NCBI RefSeq assembly: GCF_002858935.1
Contig: NZ_PJRT01000009.1
Coordinates: 62,001-126,000 of the forward strand
Length of the DNA: 64,000 nt
Reading direction: 5' to 3'
Source: Pantoea endophytica
GTDB taxonomy: Bacteria; Pseudomonadota; Gammaproteobacteria; Enterobacterales; Enterobacteriaceae
Part shown: piece by piece, positions 35,829 through 46,876 of the stretch
How positions within the stretch are numbered: position 1 is the first letter of the stretch
Layout of the letters: each line of letters begins with the position of its first letter
The notes under the pieces: model-generated
The model's input: only the letters and a program-made list of their open reading frames with translations
What the model was told of the DNA's origin: nothing
Database searches by the model: none
Made by a program: the position numbers and the translations under genes

Positions 35829-38495
35829 TTATGCCAGACGCGGGTTAACTTTATCGGCGTCGATATTGAATTTGGTGATGGCTTCTGCCACCACTTTCTT
35901 ATCGATTTCACCGCGTTTAGCCAGCTCACCCAGCGCAGCCACAACCACATACGATGCATCCACTTCGAAGTGGTGACGCAGGTTTTCACGGCTGTCAGAA
36001 CGACCGAAGCCATCGGTACCCAACACGCGATAATCGCTGGAAGGCACGTAGCTGCGAACCTGTTCTGCGAACAGCTTCATGTAGTCGGTCGATGCGACGG
36101 CCGGTGCTTCGTTCATCACTTGCGCGATGTAAGGTACGCGTGGCTCATCGGTTGGGTGCAGCATGTTCCAGCGCTCACAATCCTGACCATCACGCGCCAG
36201 CTCGGTGAACGAGGTTACGCTGTAGACGTCAGAAGCGATGCCGTAATCTTTCGCCAGGATCTGCGCGGCTTCACGCACGTGACGCAGAATTGAACCTGAA
36301 CCCAGCAGCTGCACTTTGCCTTTGCTACCTTCTACGGTTTCCAGCTTGTAGATACCCTTACGGATACCCTCTTCCGCACCCTGCGGCATCGCAGGCATGT
36401 GGTAGTTTTCGTTCAGCGTGGTGATGTAGTAGTAGATGTTTTCCTGCGCTTCGCCGTACATACGCACCAGGCCATCTTGCATGATGACCGCGATTTCGTA
36501 CGCGTAAGACGGATCGTAAGAGATACAGTTCGGGATAGTCAGCGACTGAATGTGGCTGTGACCATCTTCGTGCTGCAAGCCTTCACCGTTCAGCGTAGTA
36601 CGACCTGAAGTACCGCCCACCAGGAAGCCGCGTGCCTGCATATCGCCGGCCAGCCACATCAGATCGCCGATGCGCTGGAAGCCGAACATCGAGTAATAGA
36701 TGTAGAACGGAATCATCGGCAGGTTGTTGGTGCTGTAAGAGGTCGCCGCCGCCAGCCAGGATGAACCTGCGCCCAGCTCGTTGATCCCTTCCTGCAGAAT
36801 CTGGCCTTTCTCGTCTTCTTTATAGTACGCAACCTGCTCGCGGTCCTGCGGGGTGTACTGCTGACCGTTCGGGCTGTAGATACCAATCTGACGGAACAGA
36901 CCTTCCATACCGAAGGTACGGGCTTCGTCGGCAAGGATTGGAACCAGACGATCTTTGATCGACTTGTTCTTCAGCATCACGTTCAATGCACGCACAAAGG
37001 CGATGGTGGTGGAGATCTCTTTATTCTGCTCTTCCAGCAGTGGACGGAACTCTTCCAGCGTTGGCATTTCCAGCTTCTCGCTGAACTCAGCCTGACGCGT
37101 TGGCAGGTAGCCGCCCAACTTCTCACGCTGACCGTGCAGATAGTTGTACTCTTCAGAGCCTTTTTCGAAGGTGACGTATGGCAGCTCTTCGATTTTGTCA
37201 TCGGCAACCGGCACATTGAAGCGATCGCGGATGTAGCGAACGCCATCCATGTTCATCTTCTTAACCTGGTGCGCGATGTTTTTACCTTCAGCAGTATCAC
37301 CCATGCCATAACCTTTGATGGTATGGGCCAGAATCAGCGTTGGCTGACCTTTGGTTTCCTGCGCTTTTTTCAGTGCAGCGTAGACTTTCTTCGGATCGTG
37401 GCCGCCGCGGTTCAGCGCGAAGATCTCTTCGTCTGACCAGTCTTTCACCAGAGCTGCGGTTTCCGGATATTTACCGAAGAAGTGCTCACGTACGTACGCG
37501 CCGTTACGGGATTTGAAGGTCTGGTAATCGCCATCAACGGTTTCGTTCATCAGCTGAATCAGCTTGCCGCTGGTGTCCTGACGCAGCAGTTCATCCCAAC
37601 GACCGCCCCAAATCACTTTGATCACGTTCCAGCCAGCACCGGCAAAGATGCCTTCCAGCTCGTTGATGATCTTACCGTTACCGGTGACCGGGCCGTCCAG
37701 ACGCTGCAGGTTACAGTTGATGATGAACACCAGGTTGTCCAGCTTCTCGCGGGTGGCGATGGTGATCGCACCTTTGGATTCCGGCTCATCCATCTCGCCA
37801 TCACCGAGGAAGGCGTAAACGGTTTGTGCTGAGGTGTCTTTCAGACCGCGGTGTTCCAGATACTTCAGGAATTTCGCCTGATAGATCGCGTTCAACGGAC
37901 CCAGGCCCATTGATACGGTTGGGAACTGCCAGAAATCCGGCATCAGTTTCGGGTGCGGGTAAGAAGAGAGACCTTTGCCCTGCACTTCCTGACGGAAGTT
38001 GTTCATTTGGTCTTCGCTCAGACGACCTTCAAGGAAGGCGCGGGCGTAGATACCTGGAGAAATGTGACCCTGGAAGAAAACCAGATCGCCGCCGTCTTTG
38101 TCGCTACGCGCGCGGAAGAAGTGGTTAAAGCACACTTCATAAATGGTCGCGGAAGACTGGAAGGAGGACATATGGCCACCCAACTCCAGATCTTTTTTCG
38201 ACGCACGCAGCACCGACATGATGGCGTTCCAACGAATTGCGGAACGGATACGACGTTCAAGAGAGGTGTTGCCCGGATAGTCCGGCTCATCTTCAACAGC
38301 AATAGAGTTAATGTAGTTGCTGATTGCAGAGGAACCTGCGGCAACTTTCACGCCACCTTTGCGTGCTGCACTCATTACCTGATCAATCAGATACTGCGCG
38401 CGCTCAACACCTTCTTCACGGATGACCGATTCGATCGCTTGTAGCCAATCACGAGTTTCGATCGGATCCACGTCATTCTGTAAACGTTCTGACAT
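35829..38495 (-). CDS. aceE: Pyruvate dehydrogenase E1 component
   Basis: An 888-residue homodimeric thiamine-diphosphate enzyme that decarboxylates pyruvate and acetylates the E2 lipoyl groups. The ThDP/Mg region is visible as [14 protein letters not shown] followed by [14 protein letters not shown] at about residues 230-270. The pyrimidine-binding part has [23 protein letters not shown]. Length and end match E. coli AceE (887). Upstream, a long perfect inverted repeat separates it from pdhR. aceF follows 14 bases downstream. Confidence 0.97.
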   Translation of the reverse strand: MSERLQNDVDPIETRDWLQAIESVIREEGVERAQYLIDQVMSAARKGGVKVAAGSSAISNYINSIAVEDEPDYPGNTSLERRIRSAIRWNAIMSVLRASKKDLELGGHMSSFQSSATIYEVCFNHFFRARSDKDGGDLVFFQGHISPGIYARAFLEGRLSEDQMNNFRQEVQGKGLSSYPHPKLMPDFWQFPTVSMGLGPLNAIYQAKFLKYLEHRGLKDTSAQTVYAFLGDGEMDEPESKGAITIATREKLDNLVFIINCNLQRLDGPVTGNGKIINELEGIFAGAGWNVIKVIWGGRWDELLRQDTSGKLIQLMNETVDGDYQTFKSRNGAYVREHFFGKYPETAALVKDWSDEEIFALNRGGHDPKKVYAALKKAQETKGQPTLILAHTIKGYGMGDTAEGKNIAHQVKKMNMDGVRYIRDRFNVPVADDKIEELPYVTFEKGSEEYNYLHGQREKLGGYLPTRQAEFSEKLEMPTLEEFRPLLEEQNKEISTTIAFVRALNVMLKNKSIKDRLVPILADEARTFGMEGLFRQIGIYSPNGQQYTPQDREQVAYYKEDEKGQILQEGINELGAGSSWLAAATSYSTNNLPMIPFYIYYSMFGFQRIGDLMWLAGDMQARGFLVGGTSGRTTLNGEGLQHEDGHSHIQSLTIPNCISYDPSYAYEIAVIMQDGLVRMYGEAQENIYYYITTLNENYHMPAMPQGAEEGIRKGIYKLETVEGSKGKVQLLGSGSILRHVREAAQILAKDYGIASDVYSVTSFTELARDGQDCERWNMLHPTDEPRVPYIAQVMNEAPAVASTDYMKLFAEQVRSYVPSSDYRVLGTDGFGRSDSRENLRHHFEVDASYVVVAALGELAKRGEIDKKVVAEAITKFNIDADKVNPRLA

Positions 38496-38540
38496 GGGGT
38501 GTATTCCTTATCTGTGTCTAATACGTTGAAATTATCAGGA

Positions 38541-38589
38541 GCCTGTCTTCTTGTGCTTTGCTTCTGGTTCACAGCACAAGAAGACAGGC
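38541..38589. repeat. 17-base perfect inverted repeat between pdhR and aceE
   Basis: GCCTGTCTTCTTGTGCT (38541-38557) is exactly mirrored by AGCACAAGAAGACAGGC (38573-38589) across a 15-base loop. It sits 45 bases before the aceE start in the pdhR-aceE transcript, where it would form a very stable hairpin. No U run follows on the minus strand. It could attenuate or process the message. Confidence 0.9.
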
Positions 38590-38622
38590 CCGTCGTGTTT
38601 TCCGCACGTTCGTTGCCGTGCG

Positions 38623-39387
38623 TTATTCCTTACGTTGCTGTAAACGACGCAGGGAGCGTTCACGACGACTCTGCTCCCGACTTCTATCCAGCAAGATTTC
38701 CTCAATGAACGCCAGGTGACGATGAGATGCCTCGCGTGCTTGTTCTGGCTCACGAGCCACAATCGCCTCGTAGATACTGGCGCGGTGACCGCTCACTTTC
38801 GCCAGCATTTCCCGACGAGCGTAGAGCAATTCAAAATTCTGACGGACGTTTTGTTCCAGCATAGGGCCCATGGAACGCAGCAGATGCAGCAACACCACAT
38901 TATGGGCGGCTTCTGTGACAGCGATCTGATACTTCATCACTGCATCCGCTTCGGCGTCGAGATCGCCGCTGTCCTGTGCCTGCTGAATATGAACGTGGCA
39001 GTCGCGGATGCGCTGCAGATCTTCATCGGTTCCCCGCAGTGCCGCGTAATAGGCAGCCACGCCTTCCAGCGCATGGCGGGTTTCCAGCAGGTCAAACTGA
39101 GATTCTGGATGTTCGGCAAGCAGACCGACCAGCGGGTCGCTCAGGCTTTGCCAGAGATTTTTTTGGACGAAGGTGCCGCCGCCCTGACGACGTAGCAGCA
39201 GGCCTTTAGCTTCCAGGCTCTGAATCGCTTCGCGCAGGGATGGACGTGAGACATCAAACTGTTTCGCCAGTTCACGCTCGGGGAGCAGTTTTTCACCCGG
39301 CTGGAGCGTCCCTTCCATAATGAGGGATTCCAGCTGTTGCTCAATCGCATCGGAGAGCTTGGGTTGGCGAATTTTACTGTAGGCCAT
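38623..39387 (-). CDS. pdhR: Pyruvate dehydrogenase complex repressor PdhR
   Basis: A 254-residue GntR/FadR-type repressor that senses pyruvate and controls the pdhR-aceEF-lpd operon. The winged helix with [27 protein letters not shown] occupies about residues 36-61, followed by RQGGGTFV in the wing. The C-terminal all-helical FCD domain holds the effector. Its own operator, a perfect palindrome, lies 33 bases upstream of the start. It ends 127 bases before aceE. Confidence 0.97.
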   Translation of the reverse strand: MAYSKIRQPKLSDAIEQQLESLIMEGTLQPGEKLLPERELAKQFDVSRPSLREAIQSLEAKGLLLRRQGGGTFVQKNLWQSLSDPLVGLLAEHPESQFDLLETRHALEGVAAYYAALRGTDEDLQRIRDCHVHIQQAQDSGDLDAEADAVMKYQIAVTEAAHNVVLLHLLRSMGPMLEQNVRQNFELLYARREMLAKVSGHRASIYEAIVAREPEQAREASHRHLAFIEEILLDRSREQSRRERSLRRLQQRKE

Positions 39388-39419
39388 CTTCCCTTCTTAT
39401 CAGCCAAACGTCCGGAGTA

Positions 39420-39436
39420 AATTGGTAATACCAATT
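39420..39436. promoter_or_regulatory. PdhR operator
   Basis: AATTGGTAATACCAATT is a perfect 17-base palindrome matching the PdhR consensus (ATTGGTnnnACCAAT), located 33 bases upstream of the pdhR start. Pyruvate-sensitive autoregulation of the whole operon is expected. Confidence 0.9.
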
Positions 39437-39900
39437 GAAAAATGGTGCCGGTAAAGTAACAAAGTATTCACCTTGTGTCTATATGGGTGCGGTCACACTT
39501 CAGGGGATGATCGTAGCGCTGGTGCGCTAACCTACCGGCATCAAGCGAGAAATCACCCGCACGCGGCAAATGTTAATGAATTGCACTTTTACCTAACCTT
39601 ACACTGAGTTAGCGCCCAGAAAACGGCCCAACCATAAGGGAAACCTATTCGTGTTCACCCTTTTTTCATGGCAGAAATACTGCGACGGGCGCGCAGAGGA
39701 TGCTGCTGCTTTTTCAGTCATCTCTCAGCACAAAAAGCAAAAGCAGGTGCAAACTGACGCGCTTATCACTATTCTGAACGCCGTGGTAGCTCATGCATGC
39801 ACACAGCACGCCAGATACCGTAAAGAAAAGAATACATTAAGGTAAACAGCCTTACAGTGCGCGCACTGCAGGTGCACAATAACAACATCACGAGGTTTGT
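39437..39900. other. pdhR-aroP divergent intergenic region
   Basis: This region carries the pdhR promoter (minus) and the aroP promoter (plus). CAGTGCGCGCACTG at 39855-39868 is a perfect 14-base palindrome 32 bases before the aroP ATG. CGTAAA-N6-AATACA at 39819-39836 is a weak match to the TyrR box (TGTAAA-N6-TTTACA), which would fit aroP control. A 64-codon frame at 39651-39845 has no protein-like features and I do not call it. Confidence 0.5.
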
Positions 39901-41256
39901 ATGAAACAACAGCATGGCGACACGCTGCACCGCGGCTTAAAGAATCGCCATATTCAGCTGATTGCGCTGGGCGGAGCCGTAGGTACTGGCCTGTTTCTGG
40001 GTAGCGCATCAGTGATTCAATCGGCCGGTCCGGCCGTGATTCTGGGATATGCGATTGCCGGTTTTATTGCCTTTCTGATCATGCGCCAACTCGGCGAGAT
40101 GGTGGTTGAAGAGCCGGTTGCCGGCAGCTTCAGTCACTTCGCCTACAAATATTGGGGCAACTTCGCCGGTTTCGCCTCGGGCTGGAACTATTGGGTGCTG
40201 TATGTGCTGGTTGCCATGGCCGAACTCACCGCTGTGGGCAAGTACGTACAATTTTGGTGGCCGGATTTTCCTACCTGGGCCACCGCCGCCATCTTCTTTG
40301 TATTGATCAACGCCATTAACCTGACCAACGTCAAAGTGTTCGGTGAGATGGAGTTCTGGTTCGCGATTATCAAAGTGGTCGCGGTCATCGGCATGATTCT
40401 GTTCGGTGGCTGGTTGCTGTTTAGCGGCAACGGCGGCCCGCAGGCGAGCGTCAGCAACCTGTGGGATCAGGGCGGCTTCCTGCCTCACGGCATGACCGGA
40501 TTGGTGATGATGATGGCAATCATTATGTTCTCGTTTGGTGGTCTGGAGCTGGTGGGCATCACTGCCGCAGAAGCCGACAATCCACAAGAGAGCATCCCGA
40601 AAGCCACCAATCAGGTGCTGTGGCGTATTCTGATTTTCTATATTGGCTCACTGGCGGTGCTGCTCTCGCTGCTGCCGTGGACGCGCGTGACGGCGGATAC
40701 CAGCCCGTTCGTGCTGATTTTTCATGAGCTGGGCGATGCCTTTGTGGCCAACGCGCTGAACGTGGTAATCCTGACGGCGGCGCTGTCGGTTTACAACAGC
40801 TGCGTTTACTGCAACAGCCGCATGCTGTTCGGCCTGGCGCAACAGGGTAACGCGCCGAAAGCATTGCTGAAAGTGGACAGTCGCGGCGTGCCGGTCGCCA
40901 CCATTCTGGTCTCAGCCGTAGCGACCCTGCTGTGTGTACTGATCAACTACCTGATGCCAGGCGAAGCCTTTGGCCTGCTAATGGCGCTGGTGGTTTCTGC
41001 ACTGGTGATCAACTGGGCGATGATCAGCCTCGCGCATCTGAAATTCCGTAAAAAGAAAGACCAGCAAGGTGTCACCACGCGCTTCAAAGCGGTGCTCTAT
41101 CCGCTGGGTAACTGGATTTGCCTGGTGTTCCTCGCCGGTGTGTTGGTCATTATGCTGATGACGCCAGGCATGGCGATATCGGTATGGTTGATTCCGGTAT
41201 GGCTGGTGATTCTGGCTATCGGTTACACCATCAAAAACAAACTACAGAAAGCGTAA
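39901..41256 (+). CDS. aroP: Aromatic amino acid permease AroP
   Basis: A 451-residue APC-superfamily proton symporter for phenylalanine, tyrosine and tryptophan. Twelve hydrophobic segments are evident. The conserved opening GLKNRHIQLIALGGAVGTGLFLGSAS contains the backbone-binding GxGLF loop of TM1; FSFGGLELVGITAAEA marks TM6. Similarity to E. coli AroP extends end to end, and its location divergent from pdhR is conserved. PheP is the closest alternative, but position and sequence favour AroP. Confidence 0.93.
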   Translation: MKQQHGDTLHRGLKNRHIQLIALGGAVGTGLFLGSASVIQSAGPAVILGYAIAGFIAFLIMRQLGEMVVEEPVAGSFSHFAYKYWGNFAGFASGWNYWVLYVLVAMAELTAVGKYVQFWWPDFPTWATAAIFFVLINAINLTNVKVFGEMEFWFAIIKVVAVIGMILFGGWLLFSGNGGPQASVSNLWDQGGFLPHGMTGLVMMMAIIMFSFGGLELVGITAAEADNPQESIPKATNQVLWRILIFYIGSLAVLLSLLPWTRVTADTSPFVLIFHELGDAFVANALNVVILTAALSVYNSCVYCNSRMLFGLAQQGNAPKALLKVDSRGVPVATILVSAVATLLCVLINYLMPGEAFGLLMALVVSALVINWAMISLAHLKFRKKKDQQGVTTRFKAVLYPLGNWICLVFLAGVLVIMLMTPGMAISVWLIPVWLVILAIGYTIKNKLQKA

Positions 41257-41264
41257 TGTTGTTC

Positions 41265-41290
41265 CTGCCCGGCACGCTGTTGCCGGGCAG
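41265..41290 (+). terminator. Hairpin after aroP
   Basis: CTGCCCGGC (41265-41273) and GCCGGGCAG (41282-41290) form a nine-base GC-rich stem eight bases after the aroP stop. No U run follows, so termination efficiency is uncertain. Confidence 0.5.
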
Positions 41291-41417
41291 CACTTCTGAT
41301 CTGGCTCACACTTTTCCCCGCCCGCGCGTTTTGTCCATCTACCCGACCATTTGCTCCCCAGCAGATTACTGATTTTGCACAGATAATTCCTGCTCATCAT
41401 ATCGCTGGAGACGATCA

Positions 41418-42824
41418 ATGAAAGGAGCAGCCCTCTCGTTCAGAGAGAAACTGGGATATGGCATGGGCGATGCCGGATGCAACATGATTGGCGGTGCCAT
41501 CATGCTGTTCCTCAATTATTTCTACACTGATGTGTTTGGTTTAGCCCCGGCGCTGGTCGGTACGCTATTACTGTCGGTACGCGTACTTGATGCGGTAACC
41601 GATCCGATCATGGGGGCGATTGCCGATCGTACGCACAGTCGCTGGGGCCGCTTTCGTCCGTGGCTGCTGTGGGTTTCCGTGCCTTACGTGCTGTTTAGCG
41701 TGCTGATGTTCACCACGCCGGAGTGGAGCTACGACAACAAGGTTATCTGGGCGTTTGTCACTTACTTCCTGATGTCACTCACTTACACCGCCATCAACAT
41801 TCCTTACTGCTCGCTGGGCGGTGTGATCACCAACGATCCGGGTGAGCGCGTGTCATGTCAGTCCTATCGCTTTGTGATGGTGGGCATTGCCACGCTGATC
41901 CTCTCACTTTCGCTGTTACCGATGGCCGAATGGTTTGGAGGCGACAACAAAGCGCGCGGTTACCAAATGGCCATGGGCGTGCTAGCGCTGATCGGTTTGG
42001 CAATGTTCCTGTTCTGTTTTGCCAATGTGCGTGAACGCATTCATCCTGCGACGCCAAGCAACGATGATTTGAAACAAGATCTGCGCGACGTGTGGAAAAA
42101 CGATCAGTGGGTGCGCATTCTGCTGCTGACCTTCTGCAACGTCTGCCCCGGTTTTATCCGCATGGCCGCCACCATGTACTACGTCACCTGGGTGATGGGG
42201 CAATCAACGCACTTTGCCACGCTGTTTATCAGCCTTGGCGTCATCGGCATGATGTTCGGCAGCACACTGGCAAAAATCCTCACCGATCGCTGGTGCAAGC
42301 TCAAGGTGTTCTTCTGGACCAACATCGCGCTGGCGCTGTTCTCCTGCGGCTTCTACTGGATTGATCCGCACGCCACCGTCGCGGTGGTCATCGCCTACTT
42401 CCTGCTGAATATCCTGCACCAGATTCCCTCGCCGCTGCACTGGTCGCTGATGGCCGACGTGGATGATTACGGCGAATGGAAAACCGGCAAACGCATCACT
42501 GGTATGAGCTTCTCCGGCAACCTGTTCTTCCTCAAAGTGGGGCTGGCGGTGGCGGGGGCGATGGTCGGTTTCCTGCTGTCGATTTATGGCTACGATGCCG
42601 GCGCAAAACAGCAGACCCCCAACGCGATTAACGGCATCATGCTGCTGTTCACGGTCATTCCGGGCGTGGGATATCTGATCACCGCCGGCGTGGTGCGTTT
42701 AATGAAAGTGGATCGCAACTTAATGCGTACGATTCAGGCCGATCTGGCGCTGCGCCGTGCCCATTCACACCACGAATCCCCTATCGCGTCCTCTGCGACT
42801 GCGCAACCCGGAGAGATCAAATGA
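41418..42824 (+). CDS. GPH-family glycoside/pentoside cation symporter (YicJ/XynP/YagG-like)
   Basis: A 468-residue secondary transporter with about twelve membrane segments. LGYGMGDAGCNMIGGAIMLFLNYFYTDVFGL at the N-terminus and DAVTDPIMGAIADRTHSRWGRFRPWLLW (about 55-83) are the hallmark blocks of the GPH family, which imports melibiose, xylosides or oligosaccharides with Na+ or H+. The last four bases overlap the start of a GH43 glycosidase, so the two are an uptake-plus-hydrolysis pair like E. coli yagGH. The likely substrate is an arabinose- or xylose-containing oligosaccharide. The pair is inserted between aroP and ampE. Confidence 0.9.
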   Translation: MKGAALSFREKLGYGMGDAGCNMIGGAIMLFLNYFYTDVFGLAPALVGTLLLSVRVLDAVTDPIMGAIADRTHSRWGRFRPWLLWVSVPYVLFSVLMFTTPEWSYDNKVIWAFVTYFLMSLTYTAINIPYCSLGGVITNDPGERVSCQSYRFVMVGIATLILSLSLLPMAEWFGGDNKARGYQMAMGVLALIGLAMFLFCFANVRERIHPATPSNDDLKQDLRDVWKNDQWVRILLLTFCNVCPGFIRMAATMYYVTWVMGQSTHFATLFISLGVIGMMFGSTLAKILTDRWCKLKVFFWTNIALALFSCGFYWIDPHATVAVVIAYFLLNILHQIPSPLHWSLMADVDDYGEWKTGKRITGMSFSGNLFFLKVGLAVAGAMVGFLLSIYGYDAGAKQQTPNAINGIMLLFTVIPGVGYLITAGVVRLMKVDRNLMRTIQADLALRRAHSHHESPIASSATAQPGEIK

Positions 42825-43774
42825 GCTGGCCCAATCCTTTTATTACGCAACGCGCCGATCCCTTTATTCTGCGCCATGCCGATGGCTACTATTTTATCGC
42901 CTCGGTGCCGGAATATGACCGACTGGAGATTCGCTATGCCTCAACGCTGGCTGGCCTGATTGAGGCAGAAGCGGTAACGGTGTGGCACAAACCGGATACC
43001 GGCCCCTTTAGCGCGCTGATCTGGGCGCCAGAACTGCATCACATCAACGGGCAATGGGTGATCTATTTCGCTGCCGCACCGACGCGGGCGATAAAAGATG
43101 GCCTGTTCCAGCACCGCATGTATGCGCTGGTGTGTAATGATGCCGATCCGCTGAGCGGTAACTGGCAGCCCTGCCGCCGCGTACATACGCCCATCGACTC
43201 CTTCTCACTGGACGCCACCTACTTCCACCATCAAGGTAAACACTGGTATCTGTGGGCGCAAAAAGATCCGGCGATTCCCGGAAACTCTAACCTGTATCTC
43301 GCCGAGTTGCTCAATCCGTGGACGCTAAAAAGCGCCCCGCTGATGCTGAGCCGACCGGAGTATGAATGGGAGTGCGCAGGATTTAGCGTTAATGAAGGAC
43401 CGGCGGTAATTCAGCATGGCGACCAGCTGTTTGTCACCTATTCCGCCAGCGCGACCGATGAAAATTACTGTCTGGGGATATTAAGCATTGATGTGTTGGC
43501 CGATCCGCTCAACATCAACGCCTGGCGTAAATCCGCGCGGCCGGTATTTGCCACCAGCTGGGATAATCAGCAATACGGACCGGGACACAATAGCTTTACG
43601 GTGGATGAAGCGGGAAGAGCGGTGCTGGTGTATCACGCACGCAATTACACCGAAATTGAGGGCGATCCGCTGTGGGATCCGAATCGCCATACGCGCTTGA
43701 AATATTTCGACTGGCGTGAAGACGGCACACCGGATTTTGGCGTGCCGCCAGCCGATCACACCAGCGTGCCGTAG
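42821..43774 (+). CDS. Family 43 glycoside hydrolase, probable alpha-L-arabinofuranosidase
   Basis: A 317-residue five-bladed beta-propeller glycosidase. The GH43 catalytic triad can be placed: general base D13 in RADPFI, pKa modulator D131 in SLDATYF and general acid E192 in NEGP. The opening block, with [22 protein letters not shown], resembles exo-arabinofuranosidases more than the xylosidases, but this is a judgement without alignment. There is no signal peptide, so it should act in the cytoplasm on sugar imported by the upstream symporter, whose stop it overlaps by four bases. The 3' end overlaps the convergent ampE by 19 bases. Confidence 0.86.
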   Translation: MSWPNPFITQRADPFILRHADGYYFIASVPEYDRLEIRYASTLAGLIEAEAVTVWHKPDTGPFSALIWAPELHHINGQWVIYFAAAPTRAIKDGLFQHRMYALVCNDADPLSGNWQPCRRVHTPIDSFSLDATYFHHQGKHWYLWAQKDPAIPGNSNLYLAELLNPWTLKSAPLMLSRPEYEWECAGFSVNEGPAVIQHGDQLFVTYSASATDENYCLGILSIDVLADPLNINAWRKSARPVFATSWDNQQYGPGHNSFTVDEAGRAVLVYHARNYTEIEGDPLWDPNRHTRLKYFDWREDGTPDFGVPPADHTSVP

Positions 43775-44610
43775 ATCGTCAACAGCGCGACCACCACCAC
43801 CAGCACCAGAGAAATACGTTTCGCCAACGCCACTGCAACACGTGGCGTTTCAACTTTATCCATGTGCGGATCGCGCGCCAGCGAGAACTGCGCCAGGCTG
43901 GTCAGCACCTGATATTGCGGGCGATGCAGATCGCCCAGCGCGGCAAACCACGCTGGCAGCGCACGTTCGCCGTGGCCGAGCAACGCGTAAGCCACGCCGG
44001 CCAAACGCACGGGGATCCAGTCCAAAACGTGCAGCAGACGATCAACGCCAGACTGCGAGCGCGCCAGCGGCGACTGATGCTTCGCCAGCCAGCTCTGCCA
44101 GGCGCGCAGAAACGCATAACCCACCAGCAGCACCGGGCCGTAAGGTCCACCGACCACAAACCAGAACAGCGGCGCAAGATAGAAGCGGAAGTTAATCCAA
44201 ATCAGCGCGTTCTGCAGTTCACGCAGGAACTCGCGCTCGCTGCACTCAACCGGCACGCCGTGAATCAGCGTCAGTTCAGCCGCCATCGCCTGATGCGCCG
44301 CTTCATCGTCATGGCTCGCCGCTTTGAGATAGCTGTGATAATGCAGTCGCACCGAACCCGCGCCGATACACAGCAATCCCACCAAAATCCAGAACAGCAG
44401 TTGCGCCACGCCAAACAAGATGCCTTTCAGGCTCCACACCACCAGCCAGACGATCAGCATCGCTATCACTGTCATCATCAGCGTGCGCAGCAGGGAAAAA
44501 CGCTGGCGGCCACGAAACAGCGGCTCCAGCCGATGGTCCAGTTGCCAATGCTCACCCAACTTAAACAGGCGTTCCCAACCTAAAACCAATAACAAGCTAA
44601 ACAACGTCAT
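43756..44610 (-). CDS. ampE: AmpE, inner-membrane regulator of beta-lactamase
   Basis: A 284-residue integral membrane protein, the same length as E. coli AmpE, implicated as a sensory partner in AmpD-AmpE control of ampC expression. Hydrophobic segments are seen near residues 45-85, 150-175 and at the C-terminus ([19 protein letters not shown]). The true start [18 protein letters not shown] is at 44610; a longer frame exists but is not family-like. It lies 16 bases after ampD. Confidence 0.94.
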   Translation of the reverse strand: MTLFSLLLVLGWERLFKLGEHWQLDHRLEPLFRGRQRFSLLRTLMMTVIAMLIVWLVVWSLKGILFGVAQLLFWILVGLLCIGAGSVRLHYHSYLKAASHDDEAAHQAMAAELTLIHGVPVECSEREFLRELQNALIWINFRFYLAPLFWFVVGGPYGPVLLVGYAFLRAWQSWLAKHQSPLARSQSGVDRLLHVLDWIPVRLAGVAYALLGHGERALPAWFAALGDLHRPQYQVLTSLAQFSLARDPHMDKVETPRVAVALAKRISLVLVVVVALLTIYGTLV

Positions 44611-44626
44611 ACCCGCTCCTGCTGTC

Positions 44627-45178
44627 TCAGGGATTCTCCTGCCTGATGGATTCTTTATAGCGCAACCAGTCAAAAGAGGAACCGGGATCGGTTTTCCGCT
44701 CTGGTGCGATATCGCTATGGCCGGTGATGCGCGCAGGCGTCAACGGATAGTGCTGCAGCAGGAGTTGAGTCACCTGTTGCAAAGTCGCGTACTGGGCATC
44801 GGTATAGGGCAGCGTATCAGTGCCTTCCAGTTCAATGCCCATGGAAAAATCGTTGCAGCTTTCACGTCCTTCAAACTGCGACACGCCGGCGTGCCAGGCG
44901 CGCTGATCGAAAGAGACGTATTGCACCAGCTCGCCGTCGCGACGGATTAAACAGTGCGCCGCCACGCGTAAATGGGCGATGTCCGCAAAATAGGGATGCG
45001 CATCGGCAGGCAACGTGCCGGTAAATAAGCGATCAATCCACGGCCCGCCAAACTCACCGGGCGGTAAGCTGATGTTGTGAATCACCAACAGCGAGGGCAC
45101 TTCATCATTTGGACGCTGATTGAAGTGTGGTGAAGGTACTTTACGCGCGCTGGTAATCCAGCCCTCTTCCAGTTTCAT
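44627..45178 (-). CDS. ampD: 1,6-anhydro-N-acetylmuramyl-L-alanine amidase AmpD
   Basis: A 183-residue cytosolic zinc amidase that recycles cell-wall fragments by removing the peptide from anhydro-muropeptides, keeping AmpR-dependent beta-lactamase low. Zinc ligand His34 (VIHNISLP) is visible, with the second His and the Asp in [16 protein letters not shown] near the C-terminus. Length and sequence match the enterobacterial protein. It forms the ampDE pair. Confidence 0.96.
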   Translation of the reverse strand: MKLEEGWITSARKVPSPHFNQRPNDEVPSLLVIHNISLPPGEFGGPWIDRLFTGTLPADAHPYFADIAHLRVAAHCLIRRDGELVQYVSFDQRAWHAGVSQFEGRESCNDFSMGIELEGTDTLPYTDAQYATLQQVTQLLLQHYPLTPARITGHSDIAPERKTDPGSSFDWLRYKESIRQENP

Positions 45179-45325
45179 GCTGTTAAATCCTAAGCAAAAT
45201 CAGGCTGAGAATAACATGTTTCACTCAGCAGACTTGCGACTTAATGCGCCGACACAGTTGAGTTCAGGATACTAAACATTTCACCGCCAGCAACTGGCAA
45301 TGGTCGATAAATCAGGCTAAGGTGA

Positions 45326-46255
<930 letters not shown>

Positions 46256-46432
46256 TGCCCCGTTCTGCCGCGTGTTAGTGCGGCAGATATGCGAGCTGGC
46301 TTCCAAAATGCTGTTATCTCCGCTGTAAATCTGACGATTCTCTGCGCGATGCTTTCCAGCCTCGCGCAGCCATGACTTCCGCTTTCCCTCGCCCTTTTCT
46401 ACCGTAGCGGCTCCACAACAAGGAGCCTCACT

Positions 46433-46876
46433 ATGGACAGACAACGCGGTTTTACCCTTATCGAATTAATGATTGTGATTGGCATCGTCGCCATTCTCAG
46501 CGCCATCGGTTTACCGGCTTATCAAAACTACCTGCAACGCGCAGCGCTCACCGACATGCTGCAAACCATGGTGCCGTACAAAACAGCAGTAGAACTCTGT
46601 GCCATTGAGCGCGGCGGACCGGCGCAGTGTCAGGCAGGAGAACGCGGCATTCCGGTGGCCAAAGGTTCGCGCTATGTGGCAACGCTGAGCGTGGTCAACG
46701 GAACCATCAACCTGACCGGCCAGGAAAGTCTCAGCGGATTAACGGTTGAAATGCTGCCGATTTGGAGCGCAACGGATGGCACGTTGAGCTGGCAACGCAC
46801 TTGTACCAGCGATAACAGCAGCCTGCGCGATAGCTGCCTCGAGCAGTTTCGCTTTGCCGACAAGGATGCCAACTGA
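46433..46876 (+). CDS. ppdD: Type IV prepilin PpdD
   Basis: A 147-residue major-pilin-like protein of type IV pili. The prepilin peptidase site is visible: RQRG followed by FTLIELMIVIGIVAILSAIG, with the conserved Glu at mature position 5 and Phe as first residue. Two cysteine pairs are in the C-terminal globular part. The stop overlaps the next ATG by one base (TGATG), coupling it to the assembly ATPase. Expression in enterics is often cryptic. Confidence 0.94.
   Translation: MDRQRGFTLIELMIVIGIVAILSAIGLPAYQNYLQRAALTDMLQTMVPYKTAVELCAIERGGPAQCQAGERGIPVAKGSRYVATLSVVNGTINLTGQESLSGLTVEMLPIWSATDGTLSWQRTCTSDNSSLRDSCLEQFRFADKDAN

Noticed and set aside
34988-35848. 286-codon frame antisense to aceF
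   Set aside because: It mirrors the repetitive lipoyl and Ala/Pro linker codons of aceF; low-complexity Ser/Ala/Thr shadow.
39651-39845. 64-codon plus-strand frame between pdhR and aroP
   Set aside because: No ribosome site, no domain or signal features, biased composition; the region is better explained as promoter DNA.
39841-39856. GGTAAA-N4-CTTACA as a TyrR box before aroP
   Set aside because: The spacing is four rather than six bases, so it does not meet the TyrR box definition.
43864-44583. 239-codon frame antisense to ampE
   Set aside because: Arg/Gln/His-rich shadow of the hydrophobic ampE codons.
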